A stretch of DNA of 64,000 bases from Odontesthes bonariensis (GCF_027942865.1 NC_134510.1:26281209-26345208); one strand, 5' to 3'. Shown: positions 48,501 to 61,860, counted from the stretch's first letter. Translations and numbers: made by a program. The notes: generated by a model not told the origin, from the letters alone.

Positions 48501-51500
48501 ACGCCTCGGAGCTCAGCCAGAACTTGCCACCAACCCCACAGAAAGAGGGAGCTGAAGAGGGGGACGACAGTGAACTGAAGAAGCAGGAGATGTTGGTGCA
48601 ATACCTGAAAGATACAGAAACCTTTGCCTTACAGGTGGAAAGAGCGATATCTGTCATCAACATGATGCTCTACTGGAAAACAACTTCGGGTACAAATCTC
48701 AGCTTATTTTACATTTCGGTTTATAGCTTTAAACGCTAAAGAGGTGCACATTGTATATTCTACGAGATAAATGGGGTTTTTGTTTGTTTTTAGTGGTCCA
48801 GGAGGCAGTGCAGTTTTGTGTGACGGTGTGCGAGTTCAGTGTTGCTAACTCTGTCAGCGGAGTGAGGAAGATGTTGCCTCTGGTCTGGTCAACTGACGCC
48901 GCCATTAAAGATGCTGTGGTTCAGGCCTACCGGCGCCTGTATCTGAACCCTCAAGGAGACACCGTTAGGTCTGTAGAGAGAATATACATAGACAGTGTAA
49001 AGCACATTCTGTTCGTATCCATTTTGTGTTAAGACACCGTTATCAATTGCTCAGTTATGCTTGTATTTAATCTCATCTTGAGGGTCAGAATTCATATTCG
49101 TTGTGACGATTACAGTCACATTTGATAAATTTTCTGTGAATGCTTGCAGGCTAATGTTCCTATTTTAGGCTCGTAACATTCATTAGATGTAAAAACAATA
49201 TAATACTGCTTGCTTGACATAATTTATTTATTTATTTTGTACACATCAGGAAAACAGGGGAAAAATAACCGCATTTGTCTGATCTTTTATCAGGCTGAAA
49301 GCTCAGACTCTTGTGGACAACCTCTCTGAGCTGATGGTGGATGCATCTCTGGGAACTATCCAGTGTCTGGAGGAAATTGTGAGTAACTGTTATTACTCTA
49401 ATATGACTCATATTAGAGTATATTAATGACTCATTCATGCGTAATGTTGAAAAATATGTCTAAAAAACTGATTAAACGTTCATTGAGGGGATTGTGTGTT
49501 GAGTTTTTTTTTTTTTTCTCGTACTAAAGCAATCAACCTTGTAATCAATGCAAACACGTGTCCGTAGGTGCAGGAGTTTTTCGGCAGTGGCAGCATTCTC
49601 CAGTCCAGCGTAATTCAGATGTTGTGGGAGAAGTTTACCGGTAAACGAGAAACTCCTGCCATACACAAGCGGGCTGCAGTGTTACTTCTGGGCATGGCTG
49701 CGCGGTAAGAGACAAAACTGCGTTTTTTCCAGTTAGACAAATTTATCATACCATGATGAAGAATTACTGTCTCATTGTTCCTGCCTTTGACTGTCTGGTT
49801 GTTTTAGTGAAATCTGCTACTTTTTCATCAAAAAAAGCATCTCAAACTAATTCCATAACACCAAGAAAGTTTAGACCACCACAGGGAGTTGATTAGTAGA
49901 TGCACTGAGCAACGCCTTTTTACATAATTAAATGTAGAATTCAGATTCGCAGCTTAGTGTTTATTCATGAACAACTCGGGGCAGTAGATTAGGTGAGCAC
50001 ATCAACCAAATCTAATATTCCAAGTCAGATAATGAGACAAAAGACAACATGGACATCTCCTCTTCAGTCATTTACAGTCTGTTGACGAGTGGAAATAAAT
50101 TTTATACGGAGGTTTTGATGTTTCTGGAACTCAACCGAGTCATTTCTCACCTACACTTATTCATTGTAATCACAATCTAATTAATTTAATTAAATTTTAG
50201 TCCAGTTCATACATGCAAAGCCAATTTTTTATCTTTTTATTTTTTTTGCTAAGGAAGCCAAAAGATTGCCCTGAAACTTCTCTTCAGTCCAGCCCCCCCC
50301 CCCCCCCCCCCCCCATCCTGCTCACTCTGGTGTCAGAGGGCAGAAACCCCTGAAAGTAACTGTCAGTTCACTGGCTTCTCATGAATGTTTACTATGAATC
50401 TCATTTTAGTTTACTTGTCATGCAAATTGTTTAAGGGATGATTTCAATCTGGAATCCAATTTTTTTACATTCTCTGAACAATATAATTAAAAATCAACTG
50501 GAACGGGCAACTTTAGTAAATTTTAACTGTATTTTGATAAGGATGTAAACTGTATTGTAAGATTAACTTTAATTTATTTTCACACCAAACATTACCTATT
50601 GACGTATATTGAAATGATCAGTGTTTCACACCTGCAGAGAACCTAACTTGGAATTATGACTTGAACTATTTTAGGTGCCATTCCTGCCTGTGTAATGGCA
50701 CTATATTTTGGTCCTTGACATACAGCAATTCCTCATTCGATTCGTCAGAACACAAGCCCAGCCTCGGCTCCTCTTCATTGTAATCAAAGGCACGACCATA
50801 TATCTGGCTCCTTGCCAGTGCATTTTGTAAATGTGTATATATATATATATATATATATAAATATATATGTTCTGTGTTCAGTCTACCTCAAAGAATGCTG
50901 CCGCTTTAGGGAAGAGTGATCGAGTGAGAGCAAATGTGAGGGGAAAAAAACAGTATCTGCAGTCCACCCACACTGCTGCTTCTCCTCATCCAGCATCGGC
51001 AGCATTCATAACCTATTAAACCTTCTGTGCTTCTCCTAACCCATCCTCCTACATGCATTATCTGGGCACCAGCCTAGCTCTGGCGAGGCCAGCACAGAGC
51101 ACTTGATTTAGGGCAGTGTGACTTTGTATAAAGATGTGATCATATTGCATTTTAAAATGTGTGCTTTAACGATGCTCTAACGTATCTAACAGGGCGGAGA
51201 GAGAAGTGGTGCTCAGTAATCTGGATACTCTTTGTTCTGTGGCTCTGGGAGAAAAAGTGACTGAAGACTTCCTTCTAGCAAGAGACACAGTTATCACTAT
51301 CTGCAGCATCACGGACCACGTCAGGGTAAGCTGTGAACCATGGTTTACAGACCTGTAAAGCTATCCAAATCATCATTTAACACGGTGCTGATTTTCTGCA
51401 AGTGAGAAAAAGTGCATCATTTTGCACTATGATGTAATAGGTTAATGGGAAGAGGCTCTAATGTTAACGAGCTGAAAGCGCCTGTCGCCACCTAGGGTGG

Positions 51501-54500
51501 AAGTGTCAGACATACTTCAATCAATAACTCAATAATTTCCCTCCTGTGCTTTTATACTGAGACAAGGACGGTAAGCCAATTAAATGGCCACGTGGAACTT
51601 TAAACGCACTTGTAAACACACTGAATGTTCTAATGCTTTTCTTCAGCAATCAAAAGGAGCTCCATTCAGGCTGCCTCAGGACCATCAGCTCTTCACCTGC
51701 CTCACACAGGCCATCGCTGAAGGTAACGACAGACGAATGTGCTCTTTGACTGGAAAAACGTCTACTTTTTATGGTCTTAGAGGATGAGACCGCAAGCGGT
51801 GGAAACTGACTGTATATTTGCTTTAGGTGCGGTGATGGAAGACCCTTACTGGCAGAGCTTTATGGAGCAGGCCGTCCGTCTCATCTACTTCCTGGCTGAA
51901 TCCCCGGACCAGCTGTGCTCCCGGCTGCTCCAGCGAAGCGCTCGCCTCTTGCTTGATCAGATTGCAGAAGGCGGCGAAGTCAACAGAGATGTTGGCCAAA
52001 CGCAAGATGGATCTCAGGAGTCCAGTGAACAAGGCGAGTCATAATGTCTTAGTAAAGCAGACGTTTTTTTTTTTTGTTTTTGGTTCAAAAATCTCAGTGA
52101 CTTATCATTGGCGTGTTTTGACGTCCACGCTGATGATGTATGACTTGTCCCTGAGCTAGCTCTTCATCACATGTGTCCATTTGTCTTTGTCTCCTGCAGT
52201 GAGCTGTGCGTGTCTGGCGCAGCTGTTGGCTCTGTGTGGATGCGTGGCTTTCTGGCAGGTGTCTCACCTTGAGCGCAGTGTGAGTGCTGAGCTGCGGAGG
52301 AGGAGAGGAGAGACTGAGGAGAGGGAGGAGAAGGAGAAAGGACCCGCCAGTAAAGCTAAGGTAACGAGCTGCTGCGCAGGTGTTAGACTATACGATATGT
52401 TATGCTTTGGACTAGTTGGGGAAATAACTAAAGTTATGTAGGATTTCCGTGCAGAACCTGCCCACTGCCATGTTTCTTTTGTTCTGGGGAACCGTGTAAA
52501 GTTGAAATTATTGCTACTACTTCTGTATCTATATGATTTGAATTAAGTGTTTTATGGTTTCGGCAAGAAAACATAAAACAAATATGTGATGGTTTCACAT
52601 CAGTTTTCATTGTTTCATGAAATGAATGAACTGTGCGACTTTTCGTATAGGAAAAAATACATATTTGGGCTCTGGGAACTCACACCTCATTAGTTGATGA
52701 AATCGACTTGTTGATTGATTTTCATATTATGGTTCTGGACTCTGATCAGATGTTTGCACAAAACTATTTGGAATGCTCAACTCGACAAAAGTTGGCGAGC
52801 CTAAATCGAATAAAAGTACTTGTACAGATACTTTGATTTTACTTAAGAGTCGACGCTGAAGCCCAAACAACCTGCTGTGCAGTGATGTATTTCCACAATC
52901 AGAGCGCGTCTCAGCAGGGCGGCTTTATGATGAGATTTTAGTGACACAGTTGATGAGTGATGGTTCATAATTGTTCAGCCCGACGGGGGATGGGAAGATG
53001 AATGTTTCCTTAATTGCGATCGGAATTTTTTTTTTTTCATTTATTTATTTATCTTTTTCATGTGTTTCTCTCTCAATCCTGAGACAGACAGTGGGAGACT
53101 TTGACTTTCAACCAAACGTATAGGTTCACATAAATATGCTTTTTACACATATTTGACCTTTAGCATTTAACATTTCTGTGAGTGATGAGAACACTATTAA
53201 CACCCCCTGAGCAGTGGGCAGCTGCAGAGAAGCAGTAGGGGGGCTGTGAGCGCCGTGGCACTTCCCCAATGAACTGATCACTCAGCCTTTAGGCCAAGAT
53301 TTCTTTTTCTTGCCAGTCAGGGAAAGGAACTGATGAGCTTGTGGTCAGAAATGGCTTCTCTTGGGTATAAGCACCAGCTGCCCTCACAGACACCAGCACA
53401 GGGGGAGCCATAAAAGGCCCGGGTTGGAATTAGACCTGGGTGGATACGTACTGAGCTCTAGAACATGGAGAGTCTGCTTCACCAGGTGTGCCACAGGGGA
53501 GGCTCCCAGTTGTCATTTGTTTTACCAGAACTACATCATGCTATTTTTTTTCCTGGATATGAGGCAAATTACATCAGATTGTGCCTTTTTTAAAGAAGGA
53601 GCACCGCACTCATCTAATAGGCATTCATGGTGTTTTTTGAAGGGTTTTATGGGTGATGGTTTGTCTTGCAGCAAGCAGCCAATGAAAGTGCCATGGAGGA
53701 GGAGCTCGGGTTGATTGGTGCCTCTGCTGAAGATACAGAAGCTGAACTCATCAGAAAAATCTGCGAAACAGAATTACTGGCTGGTAAATAAAAGCTCATG
53801 TCATTCGTTGTCTGGACCACATCAAGCTGTGTTATGAACCCTTCGTGATACTATTGATCTTCTTCGTAAATCATATAAATAACCAGCTTATCTCAATCTG
53901 TTTAGAGGAAAACCTGCTGAGTGCTTTCCTGCCTTTACTGGTGAGAGTCTGCAGCTCCCCAGGACGCTATTCCCACCCCCAGCTCACCACTGCTGCGTGT
54001 CTGGCACTCTCTCAGTACATGATGATAAGGTAAACATGTGATTAAACCATTTTCCTACAGCGTCGTACTGATTGTTGGACAAGTGCATAGAATTTGGAAT
54101 TGTAAACTTGAGTTTTCAGAAATTATTATGGCAGGTTGTTACTAATATCTGACATCTGATGAGTCAAACAGTCGGCTTCCGAATAGAGCATTAATGCTGT
54201 AATTTCTTTATCCCTTCTGTCAGCCCATCAGTGTGTGAAGAAAACATCCGCCTCATTTTTACGGTGCTGGAACGCTCTCCTCTTCCTGTCGTGAGGGCCA
54301 ATGCCATTATAGCCCTGGGAGACCTCACAGTCCGTTTTCCAAATATTTTGGAGCCCTGGACACAGAATCTCTATGCGAGGTAACGTTATGACCACTTCTG
54401 TTAGACCAGCTTATGAATACAAAACTTATTTATCACAGTGGCAGCTCCCTCCCTCGTCTCACACATACACTAATTGACTCTCTAGATGAACATCATCATA

Positions 54501-56926
54501 TCCGTGGATTACTTTTGTTTTTCCATCCAAGATTGTAAGAAGGAGCGTACACGCGCTGGCTCAGCTGAGTGGGTGTATTGTAAATGACGTTTCATTGCAG
54601 CAAACGCCCCCCCCTCCAATGCTTGTAAAATCAAGCCGTCTTCATATCCAAATCCCACCATTTCTCAGCGTGCAGAGGGCTGCTGCTGCTGCTGTTGCGA
54701 TGCTCCACTGAGCCACATGATGGGAAAAGTTGACTCGATCCGTCATGACTTTTTAATGGTGGGAAACAAACTTTAGAGAAACTTTAGACATGATCTATGG
54801 TGGCAAACTTTGATAATGTGCTTCATATTCTGCAGCTGTGGTTGCCATGGGAACTTAACATCGCTTAATGGCTTTTAAAAAAATAAACAAATCACCACGC
54901 TTGAACTTGGGTGGAGACTCGGATCACTTCGGGCAAGGGTGCCGAGAAACAACGAACAGCCTAATTACTAGTGTGTTTTAGATTGTGAGTAGACCCAGTG
55001 ACTAGTATTTCATAATTATACAGTTTGGTTGAGGGGAGCTCACAGGAAGAAGTTGGCTGAAGTCAGAGGTTTTACAAAGGCTTATGCTGTAGGTGTGCTT
55101 TCATTTTAAAAGCAGTCTTTGTTACTTCTACGCTATTTTCCTGGAGCCAACTAAGACGCTGAAGTTTGCTCCATTTGAAGTGCAGTTGTAATTATAATGG
55201 AAAATAATGCTCACATTGAGGTGTTTTCCATATGTGAAACATTAGTTTCTTTTATAAGACCCTACTGTGCTCGTAGTGTTTTCTACCTGATAAGCATTTC
55301 AGAGCGTTCCCTAATTGTCTCCCACACACCACCACCTCCACTGTTCTCGTGGCTGCTGCCCTGGTGCCTCCTGATAAGCGCATTAAGAATTAATTACCCT
55401 GTTCATTGCTGTTGTAAGCTCCTGCACTGGCATGTGGAAGTAGCATGTACAAATGTGTGATCCTCTGCCAGGAGTCCTGCTCTCTGGTTAAAATGAGAAA
55501 TGGTAAATGAGTTTCTTTTGTTTTGTGGTTTCGGGTGAGGGTAATTCTAAATTGGTCTCACGTTGCTCTACCACAGCCTGTCCCGTCCTAATGTATTCTG
55601 CCAAGGTTGTTCGGTTTCAGTCATTTGAGGCCAAAATGACATAAGTATAGGCGATGTACCTCTATTTATCCCCTTTTATTCCTGTCTAGTCGTGCCTTTG
55701 ACTTATATAGTTCTCATGTAGGCCATCGGTTTCATCCAACTTAGAATATTAAGGAATACTGTAGATGTTTGTCGTTCCATTTTAACAGGGATTGAAGTGA
55801 CCAATACGTACTTGTACTTCTAATTTTTCTTAAAGTACACCATTTTGTTGACAGTCTTTCAAGAGTCAGACACATCAGTAAATTACATGAGGTTCTATGC
55901 AAATATAGAGATCTAAATGCAGATGCTTAATACTTTGAATCTCTGCATACAGTGGAAATCCTTGACCACAGCCTGCCACTGCAAGACACCAAATTACTCT
56001 CGAGTACAAGAAAGGCGACGGCCTCATTATCCGGCGTTTGATTTGTTTACCCAAAAAATTGTGGAGAAGGTGGCAAACAAGGCTGCGTCCAACACTCTCA
56101 AATATATGTCCGTAAATTAATTAACCGGAGACGCTGAGTTTCCCATTTCTCTACTAATTACCTGTAGTGTTGCTGGTGCCGGTTCACATGGTAACACTGG
56201 CAATAAGTTGTAAATGTTCAAAGTTCCTTTACTTTTGAAAGCACCATTTTATACAAGTCATCTGAAGGTAAAAGTGTCGAATTGTAAACTTGTCATCGCA
56301 CCTGACTAATCACACATGAAGGACACTTATGTGGACTCATTTTCCTTGGTCCTGCTGGCTCTCCTGATCCCCTGGTTTTGACTGTAGCTTCATCGGAGGG
56401 TCCGATTTATTTCAGCAAGCAAAGTGTATCAGCATCCACCGAATGAGCTGGCATGAAATTCAGAACATTTGCTTTCAGCTCTTTCTGCCTTTGCATTAGA
56501 TTAACATGAATGCGTTGGCAATCAGCCCAAGTGAAAGTTATTTTTAAAAACATGGCATTTTTATGCAGTGAGGAGTTTAAAAGCCTGATCTGACTATGGA
56601 CCACGGAAATATGCAAATCTCCTTTTTGCATTTTAACCCTAAAATTTAAACAAAAGATGAATCCATCTCATGTAAATCAACTAAAATTGTTGTACATTGT
56701 GTGACTCCCATGACTTATCACCCATATTACAGATGGAATTTTTTTTTCTTTGTGCCATTACCAAGTCAAATTTGACTTTGTGTAGCACTTTGGTTTTAGA
56801 CAAAATGGCTTCAAAACCATTATAATCTCCTGCAGCACCAACCTAACTTTAAGTGATAGCTATATAGTTATATAGTCAAATGAGATATTATAATCCAACA
56901 CCGCTTGTGTTGCCTGTGTGTTTTGC

Positions 56927-56957
<31 letters not shown>

Positions 56958-57435
56958 ACACACACAGACACACACCCGTCTTAACGTGTGTGATGCGGCT
57001 TCACATTTTCTACCGAGGAGGAGCTGTGATTGTTGCAGTTGTTATTTACACAGATGTGCTTCATAGAGCAGAAACGGAGGGAAAACCTGGAGGGGTTTTA
57101 ATTTGATTACAACAGTTTAAATAATAATTTTATTTAAATAAATAATAATCATTTCATTTAAAGTGCCGGTGACATCATATATGTGGCATTAAGTTAAAAC
57201 TGACCATTTAGCCCAAGGCCCAGCCGTTGTAAGCATGCAGATAATCTAAACCAACAAACTCTAAATGGCTTTATGTCTGTTAGATATCCACATGTTTGTT
57301 CTCTCATTTTCATCATGATGTTTTTATTTAGATTAACTTTTTACTTCACAGAGCAGCTGGTATGGCTGAGGACTGAGTCAATTACCGAAGAGTCTGAGAC
57401 TTAACAAGCTGGCCTGTAATTTGATTTTTTTTTTT

Positions 57436-57480
<45 letters not shown>

Positions 57481-59547
57481 TTATTTTTTTGTCCTCTCCT
57501 TCTCCTCCTTCTTCCTCCAGACTAAGTGACGAGGTTCCTTCAGTGAGGCAGACCGCTGTGACAGTTCTTACTCAACTGGTGCTTAAGGATGTGCTCAAGG
57601 TCAAAGGTCAAGTGAGCGAGGTGGCCGTGCTGCTGATTGACCCGGAGCCGCACATTACCAGCCTGGCCCTGAACTTCTTCAATGAGCTGGCCACAAAGGT
57701 ACACACATCCAGGGGCCGTGATGGACACTGAATAAACTGACAGATGTTTAACTCTGTTATTTGCGCCACCCGTCAGGACAACGCCATCTACAACCTGCTC
57801 CCTGACATCATCAGCCGCCTGTCGGATCCAGAGAGAGGCATGAGCTCAGAGGACTTCAACACCATCATGAAGTGAGTTTCACAGCTGTCCAGGATCCATT
57901 CTTCCAGTGGATGTCTTCGTCCACAGAGTTTATGTCCACAATTTTGAAACGGTCGTAATTTAAGAGACTTTTGAGGGGGGATCTGAACAGCTCTGCCATT
58001 TCTACAGTTTGTTTAGAAGTTGTGTCTGTGTTTTCAGACAGCTGTTTTCCTACATCACTAAAGAAAGGCAGACTGAGTCTCTGGTGGAGAAATTGTGTCA
58101 GCGCTTCAGGACTGCCAAGTGAGTACATCTTCCCTCATGCTCATCCTGCCACCTCTAACCTGCATCTTCTTTTGTTTTCACTGAAACCGTTTCGCTGCTC
58201 ATTTCTGAGTCTGTCCTGCTCTGTTTCATTGTGTGAGATCTGCGGGTGGATGTGTGGGTAATTGGTGGGTGTTTTCACTGGGAAGAAAATTTCACAATTA
58301 AAACAAGTTCACAGTTCAGTTCACCCATCACGTACACGGACATCTTTTTGTCATGGAAACAGTGTTCCTCTATAGTTGGGCAGAGTAGATGGGATGACAG
58401 GCCTGGCCAGGCTTCAGCCTCTGACTCATACTCCATCCATGCACGAAGCTCAAAGGAAGGACACTTTATATTATACGATGGCAAAGTGAATTGAGGCATA
58501 AAAGGTTCCTCGCAAATGAGATTTGGTCCAAATATCAGGGCGATGCCGTGTTCATGAGTAATGAGCTGCTTTGTTTAGGGTCTGGCATGTCTGTGCATTT
58601 TGTTGTTGCTAATCAGGTTTATTTCCTAATCACTCAAGCTTTCGTTCTGTGCTCTCCTCAGGACCGAGCGTCAGTGGTGTGACTTGGCCATGTCCCTGTC
58701 TCTGCTGTCCATGTGTGAGCGTGGTTTTAAGAGGCTGCAGGAATGCTGGGAATGTTACAGTGACAAGTTGACTGAACCTGGAGTCTACCAGCCTCTGCTC
58801 TCCATCACTGCCAAGCTCCGCCGCGGGGCTAAACCACAGTTTAAGGTGAAGTCTACTCCCAATCAAAGTAGATGTGGGTTTTTTTCCCTCAGTCCTCCAG
58901 AAGACGAACCGTTATAGCTAATTTTTTCACTTTTTGCATTTAGTAATGATCCATTTTTTTTATCAGGCTCAGGTCGAAGAGTTTGAGAAGCGGCTGACTG
59001 CGGTTCACACTCGGGGCCTGGAGAACGTAGAAAGTCCTGAGATGGATGAAGAGAACCAAAAGGAAGGAGGGTCTAAAGAGAAGACTGTCATGCGTACACC
59101 TCATCCCACCAGAGGACGTCAGAAGACGAAGAGAGGTCAGAACTCGCAGCTTTGACTTTGAAGTTCCCTGCTCGTTGAAGCAGCTTTTTCTTTTTCTTTG
59201 TTTCGTGTCAAACAAAACACTTTTCTGTCTTTTTTTCAGGTCAAACAAAGTCCTCAATGTCCAGCCACGGTGACGACAGTTTTGTGACTCCTCAGAAATC
59301 TCGCAAGTCCAAGAAACCTGTGATCACCTTCAGCAGTGATGAGGAGGATGAGGAGGAGGGTGAGTTCAGCCTCTGTTTATTTTTCTACATAAAGTTGTTT
59401 GATGATCATCATAATTTTAATTTTTCAACTTGATTGACTGGTAAATGCTCATATGATCGTAAAAAATCCAAACACATTTGTTCACTACGACCTGAGACGC
59501 AGAAGTTGGATGATAAAGGATCTGTTTTTAAAAGTTTTTTTTTTTTA

Positions 59548-59588
<41 letters not shown>

Positions 59589-60379
59589 TCAAGCTGCAAA
59601 ACCTATTTATCCTTTTAGTTTGAATTAGTTTGTCACCCAATTAATCGAGCTTTAATGCTTAAGTTTGTCTACTTTTACAGTTGGTGCTGCGAGTCTCTTT
59701 TGTAGACACTCTGGATGGGATGTTTAGACCAGTGGAGTGAGCCTCACTCGGGAGCTGTCTGAGTAGATTTAAGACGTAAAGTGAGACTAATCCGAGATCT
59801 GCCTGAAAAATCAAATATAAATCCCACATTAACAAATTTAATGTGGGCATAACATTAGATGAGATGGGGAGTATGTGGCTTTTTCAATAGTTTTGATAGA
59901 GGGTAAAATGTCTTTGACGCTTTTGATTAGATTGCAGTTCGGTTAAATGTTTTAAAATGATTAGACTTTAAACCCGAGAGAGTCTTTTGTCAGGAAACTG
60001 GCATTTTTATTTTCTCTGACTCGATAGATTAGTGTGGAATTAGATCATTTTTATATTTCCTTGCAGTTTTACCAATTGGCACAAAAAAACCAGCATTAGC
60101 AGTGCGGCATGTTACATTTCGCAGAGGTTACTGACACAGCGGTGGATTTAAAGCCCCCCCTCCACCGGTCTGAAGAGGAGACGATACATTCTGAAATATG
60201 AACTCTTACAATCGTCTTGTCTCCTTGCTTAGAATGACATGTTCATGAGCTGTCCTCCTTTACCAAGTTTTATTTATTTACTGTTTATTTCATCAGATGC
60301 TGTGATGGCAGAGAGTGAGACCCCCAAAGTGACGACACCCATCGCCCGCACATCCAGACGAGCTCGCCTCAGAAACTGA
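42550..60379 (+). CDS. ncapd2: Condensin I subunit CAP-D2
   Basis: Thirty-one coding exons join in frame to 1399 residues (human 1401). They are: 42550-42667, 42752-42827, 42919-42977, 43079-43254, 43782-43927, 44381-44508, 44631-44754, 44894-45041, 45673-45870, 45962-46096, 46182-46269, 47303-47510, 47650-47768, 48489-48689, 48794-48968, 49294-49378, 49568-49704, 51193-51325, 51647-51722, 51827-52033, 52200-52360, 53672-53783, 53906-54029, 54224-54379, 57521-57698, 57777-57871, 58038-58118, 58662-58845, 58967-59135, 59240-59359 and 60297-60379. CAP-D2 is the HEAT-repeat subunit of condensin I that compacts mitotic chromosomes. Strongly conserved blocks include GGINQYVVQ, FRLPQDHQLF, VKGQVSEVAVLLIDPEP, NAIYNLLPDIISRLSDPE and RQTESLVEKLCQRFR. 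The C-terminus is acidic and basic with SP/TP sites, ending SRRARLRN. Acidic insertions occur in exons 12 and 14. Exon 20 uses a GC donor. Introns 4, 8 and 11 carry scaRNAs. Confidence 0.96.
43327..43666 (+). ncRNA. U85-like (SCARNA10-type) C/D-H/ACA scaRNA, copy 1
   Basis: This element lies wholly within ncapd2 intron 4. A terminal stem AUGUCC/GGGCAU (43327-43332 with 43661-43666) brackets a C box AUGAUGA (43334-43340) and a D box CUGA (43657-43660). The guide CUUUGGUAAU before the D box pairs with U5 loop I, placing U5 C45 at the fifth base from the D box, the methylation position. Inside is an H/ACA-type hairpin with lower stem GGUGGG/CCCACC. Its pocket strands AGUCUU and GUAAGGG fit U5 on either side of U46. 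These are the known targets of U85. The body differs greatly from copies 2 and 3 while stems and guides are kept. Confidence 0.8.
45258..45569 (+). ncRNA. U85-like (SCARNA10-type) C/D-H/ACA scaRNA, copy 2
   Basis: In ncapd2 intron 8, about 100 bases before the next exon. Terminal stem GCCC/GGGC, C box GUGAUGA (45263-45269) and D box CUGA (45562-45565). D-box guide UCUUUGGUAAU matches U5 around C45. H/ACA hairpin lower stem GGCAGG/CCUGCC has pocket strands AAUCUU and GUAAGGG around U5 U46. A second hairpin contains CCUCU...AGAGG, and an H-box-like AAAUUA sits between them. A GU-rich stretch follows (about 45475-45500), possibly the wobble-stem type element bound by WDR79 in scaRNAs. Human U85 is also hosted by NCAPD2. 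Confidence 0.9.
46354..46652 (+). ncRNA. U85-like (SCARNA10-type) C/D-H/ACA scaRNA, copy 3
   Basis: In ncapd2 intron 11. It is nearly identical to copy 2 over its first 180 bases and diverged in the GU-rich middle. Terminal stem GCCC/GGGC, C box GUGAUGA (46359-46365) and D box CUGA (46645-46648). Same D-box guide UCUUUGGUAAU and same pocket AAUCUU/GUAAGGG, so the same predicted U5 C45 and U46 targets. The second hairpin AUUACUCC/GGAGUAAU is perfect and is followed by an ACA. An RNA copy made by recent duplication of copy 2 (or the reverse) fits best. Confidence 0.9.
50293..50314. repeat. Poly(C) run
   Basis: Twenty-two consecutive C residues in ncapd2 intron 17. The length is probably variable and hard to sequence. 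Confidence 0.9.
50835..50869. repeat. (TA)n microsatellite
   Basis: TA dinucleotide run with one interruption, in ncapd2 intron 17. Confidence 0.85.
56926..56974. repeat. Poly(C) plus (CA)n tract
   Basis: An 18-base C run followed directly by a CA dinucleotide array with one GA interruption, in ncapd2 intron 24. Confidence 0.9.
57441..57477. repeat. (TA)n microsatellite
   Basis: About 18 TA units flanked by T runs, ending 43 bases before the exon 25 acceptor. Confidence 0.9.
59549..59588. repeat. (ATT)n microsatellite
   Basis: About 13 ATT units in the penultimate region of ncapd2 (intron 30). Confidence 0.9.
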
Positions 60380-60600
60380 TTTCCGTCTTTCTTGTTTTGT
60401 CTTTTTTCTGTCCCCTTTTATTTTTTATTTTTTTTTAACATTTTATCTATAAAAAAAATGTTGCATTTTTATCTTTATCTTTTTGTACATATTATTTTTT
60501 TAGCAGTATTGGTGCTTGGCACCAAACCTTCAGTAGTCTGACGATCATCTAATGACACAGAATCCAAACGGCTTTTAATAAACCTGTCTCTGGTTTTAAT
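60380..60600 (+). other. ncapd2: ncapd2 3' UTR
   Basis: T-rich sequence after the stop, with AATAAA at 60577-60582, about 200 bases downstream. This gives a short 3' UTR. Confidence 0.7.
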
Positions 60601-61860
60601 GAGAAGTTCGTGTCTGTATGTTTCTGTTTTATCGAGATCTTCTGCACACTGAAGAAACGTCCTGACAAATGTGTGAAGTCTTGTGTGTCTGCTGGTTTAT
60701 GTCAAGTAGATTTATGCCGTCATTACAAGCGGTGTTGACTGCCTGCTTGTATCATGTGTTTGGACAGCAGTGTTTAAAGGACTGCCACAGCTTGCCCAGA
60801 CGGTATTACTGCCCCACTTCAATTCAATTTTCTTTTCTTGCATTTTCTGTCATATTTATTTCAATCTTCCAGAGGAGAAACACGTTCATTGTGTTCCTCA
60901 GTAAAGAGTGAGGCTACATGTTGTTTACTGTCTTTTCTTTTTTTTTACCCTTTTATTCTGTCTGACACACATGCCGTTGCCTAGCTGGCCATTTCTGTTC
61001 TCCTGTAATCAATCTCTTTTGTAGATCTCCCTCCATTCTCTGCCTGGTGTTTTTCTCCCTTTCATTCTCCTCCTCCTCCTCCTACTCTCTTCTGCCTACT
61101 TTTCCTCCAGCGCTGCGCTGACATCACATGCACGGTAGTTTAACCCCCCCTCCCCTCCCCTCATCACTAATCTCTCCCTTTCTCCTACGCCCTCTCCCAC
61201 ACGTCCTCTCCAAAAAGATGAGAGGGGTGCATTTTCTGTATGTGTGATTGATACGTTATATAAAGACACTTGCCAGCAGCAGGCTAACTGTATTTGTCTG
61301 AGGACAATTGCAGTTTAAATGTATTCAGTGGGTGCTGAGAGTGCAACGCCAAGTTCATTTGCACTTCATAACTTTTGTCAGCGCTGTACAAAGATTAGTT
61401 CAGTTTGTTCGCGCTCGATATGAAACCTACGTGAACAGATTGCGTGCTGATTGCACGCCCAGAATCTAACGTTTGTGGCAGGGGTTTATTTACTTGAAAT
61501 AATCAGAGGCTGCCGAACTTTAAGGTCAGTGTGTTGGATCATGCAGCTCCTGCTAATGTTGTAATTTGGCGGCGGGGGGTACAGGGAGCAGATGGCACTG
61601 ACAGACTGTAACTTACCCAGCAGAGAGGGGAGGTCACTGCACGCTGGGAAAGACCACTGAGACAAAGGGAGAGAGGGAGGCTTATATGCTAGAGGAGCAT
61701 TGTTACCACATGGGAAATGTATAATTCAGGTTAAGTCGTGACTGAAACAATCACGTGGTTCTTTCCAACGGCTCAACTGGTAATTTGCAGGTTGCTTTGA
61801 CGAAGCACTCGCTGACCGTTGCCCTCTGACCTTGGCTTGTGCAGCACGCTGGCTTCAGTT
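60601..61860. other. Intergenic, upstream of the natriuretic peptide gene
   Basis: No gene is recognised. A pyrimidine-rich tract lies at about 61020-61210. Promoter elements of the natriuretic peptide gene probably lie toward the 3' end of this stretch, but I cannot fix a start site. Confidence 0.35.

Larger units (their letters stand above)
49705..51192 (+). other. ncapd2: ncapd2 intron 17
   Basis: 1.5-kb intron holding a 22-base C run and an AT microsatellite (listed separately). No RNA gene or ORF is recognised. Confidence 0.5.
54380..57520 (+). other. ncapd2: ncapd2 intron 24
   Basis: Longest intron of the gene at 3.1 kb, mostly AT-rich. It contains a short CTG run near 54680, a C/CA tract near 56926-56974 and a TA tract near 57441. 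I see no nested gene or clear transposon. Confidence 0.5.
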
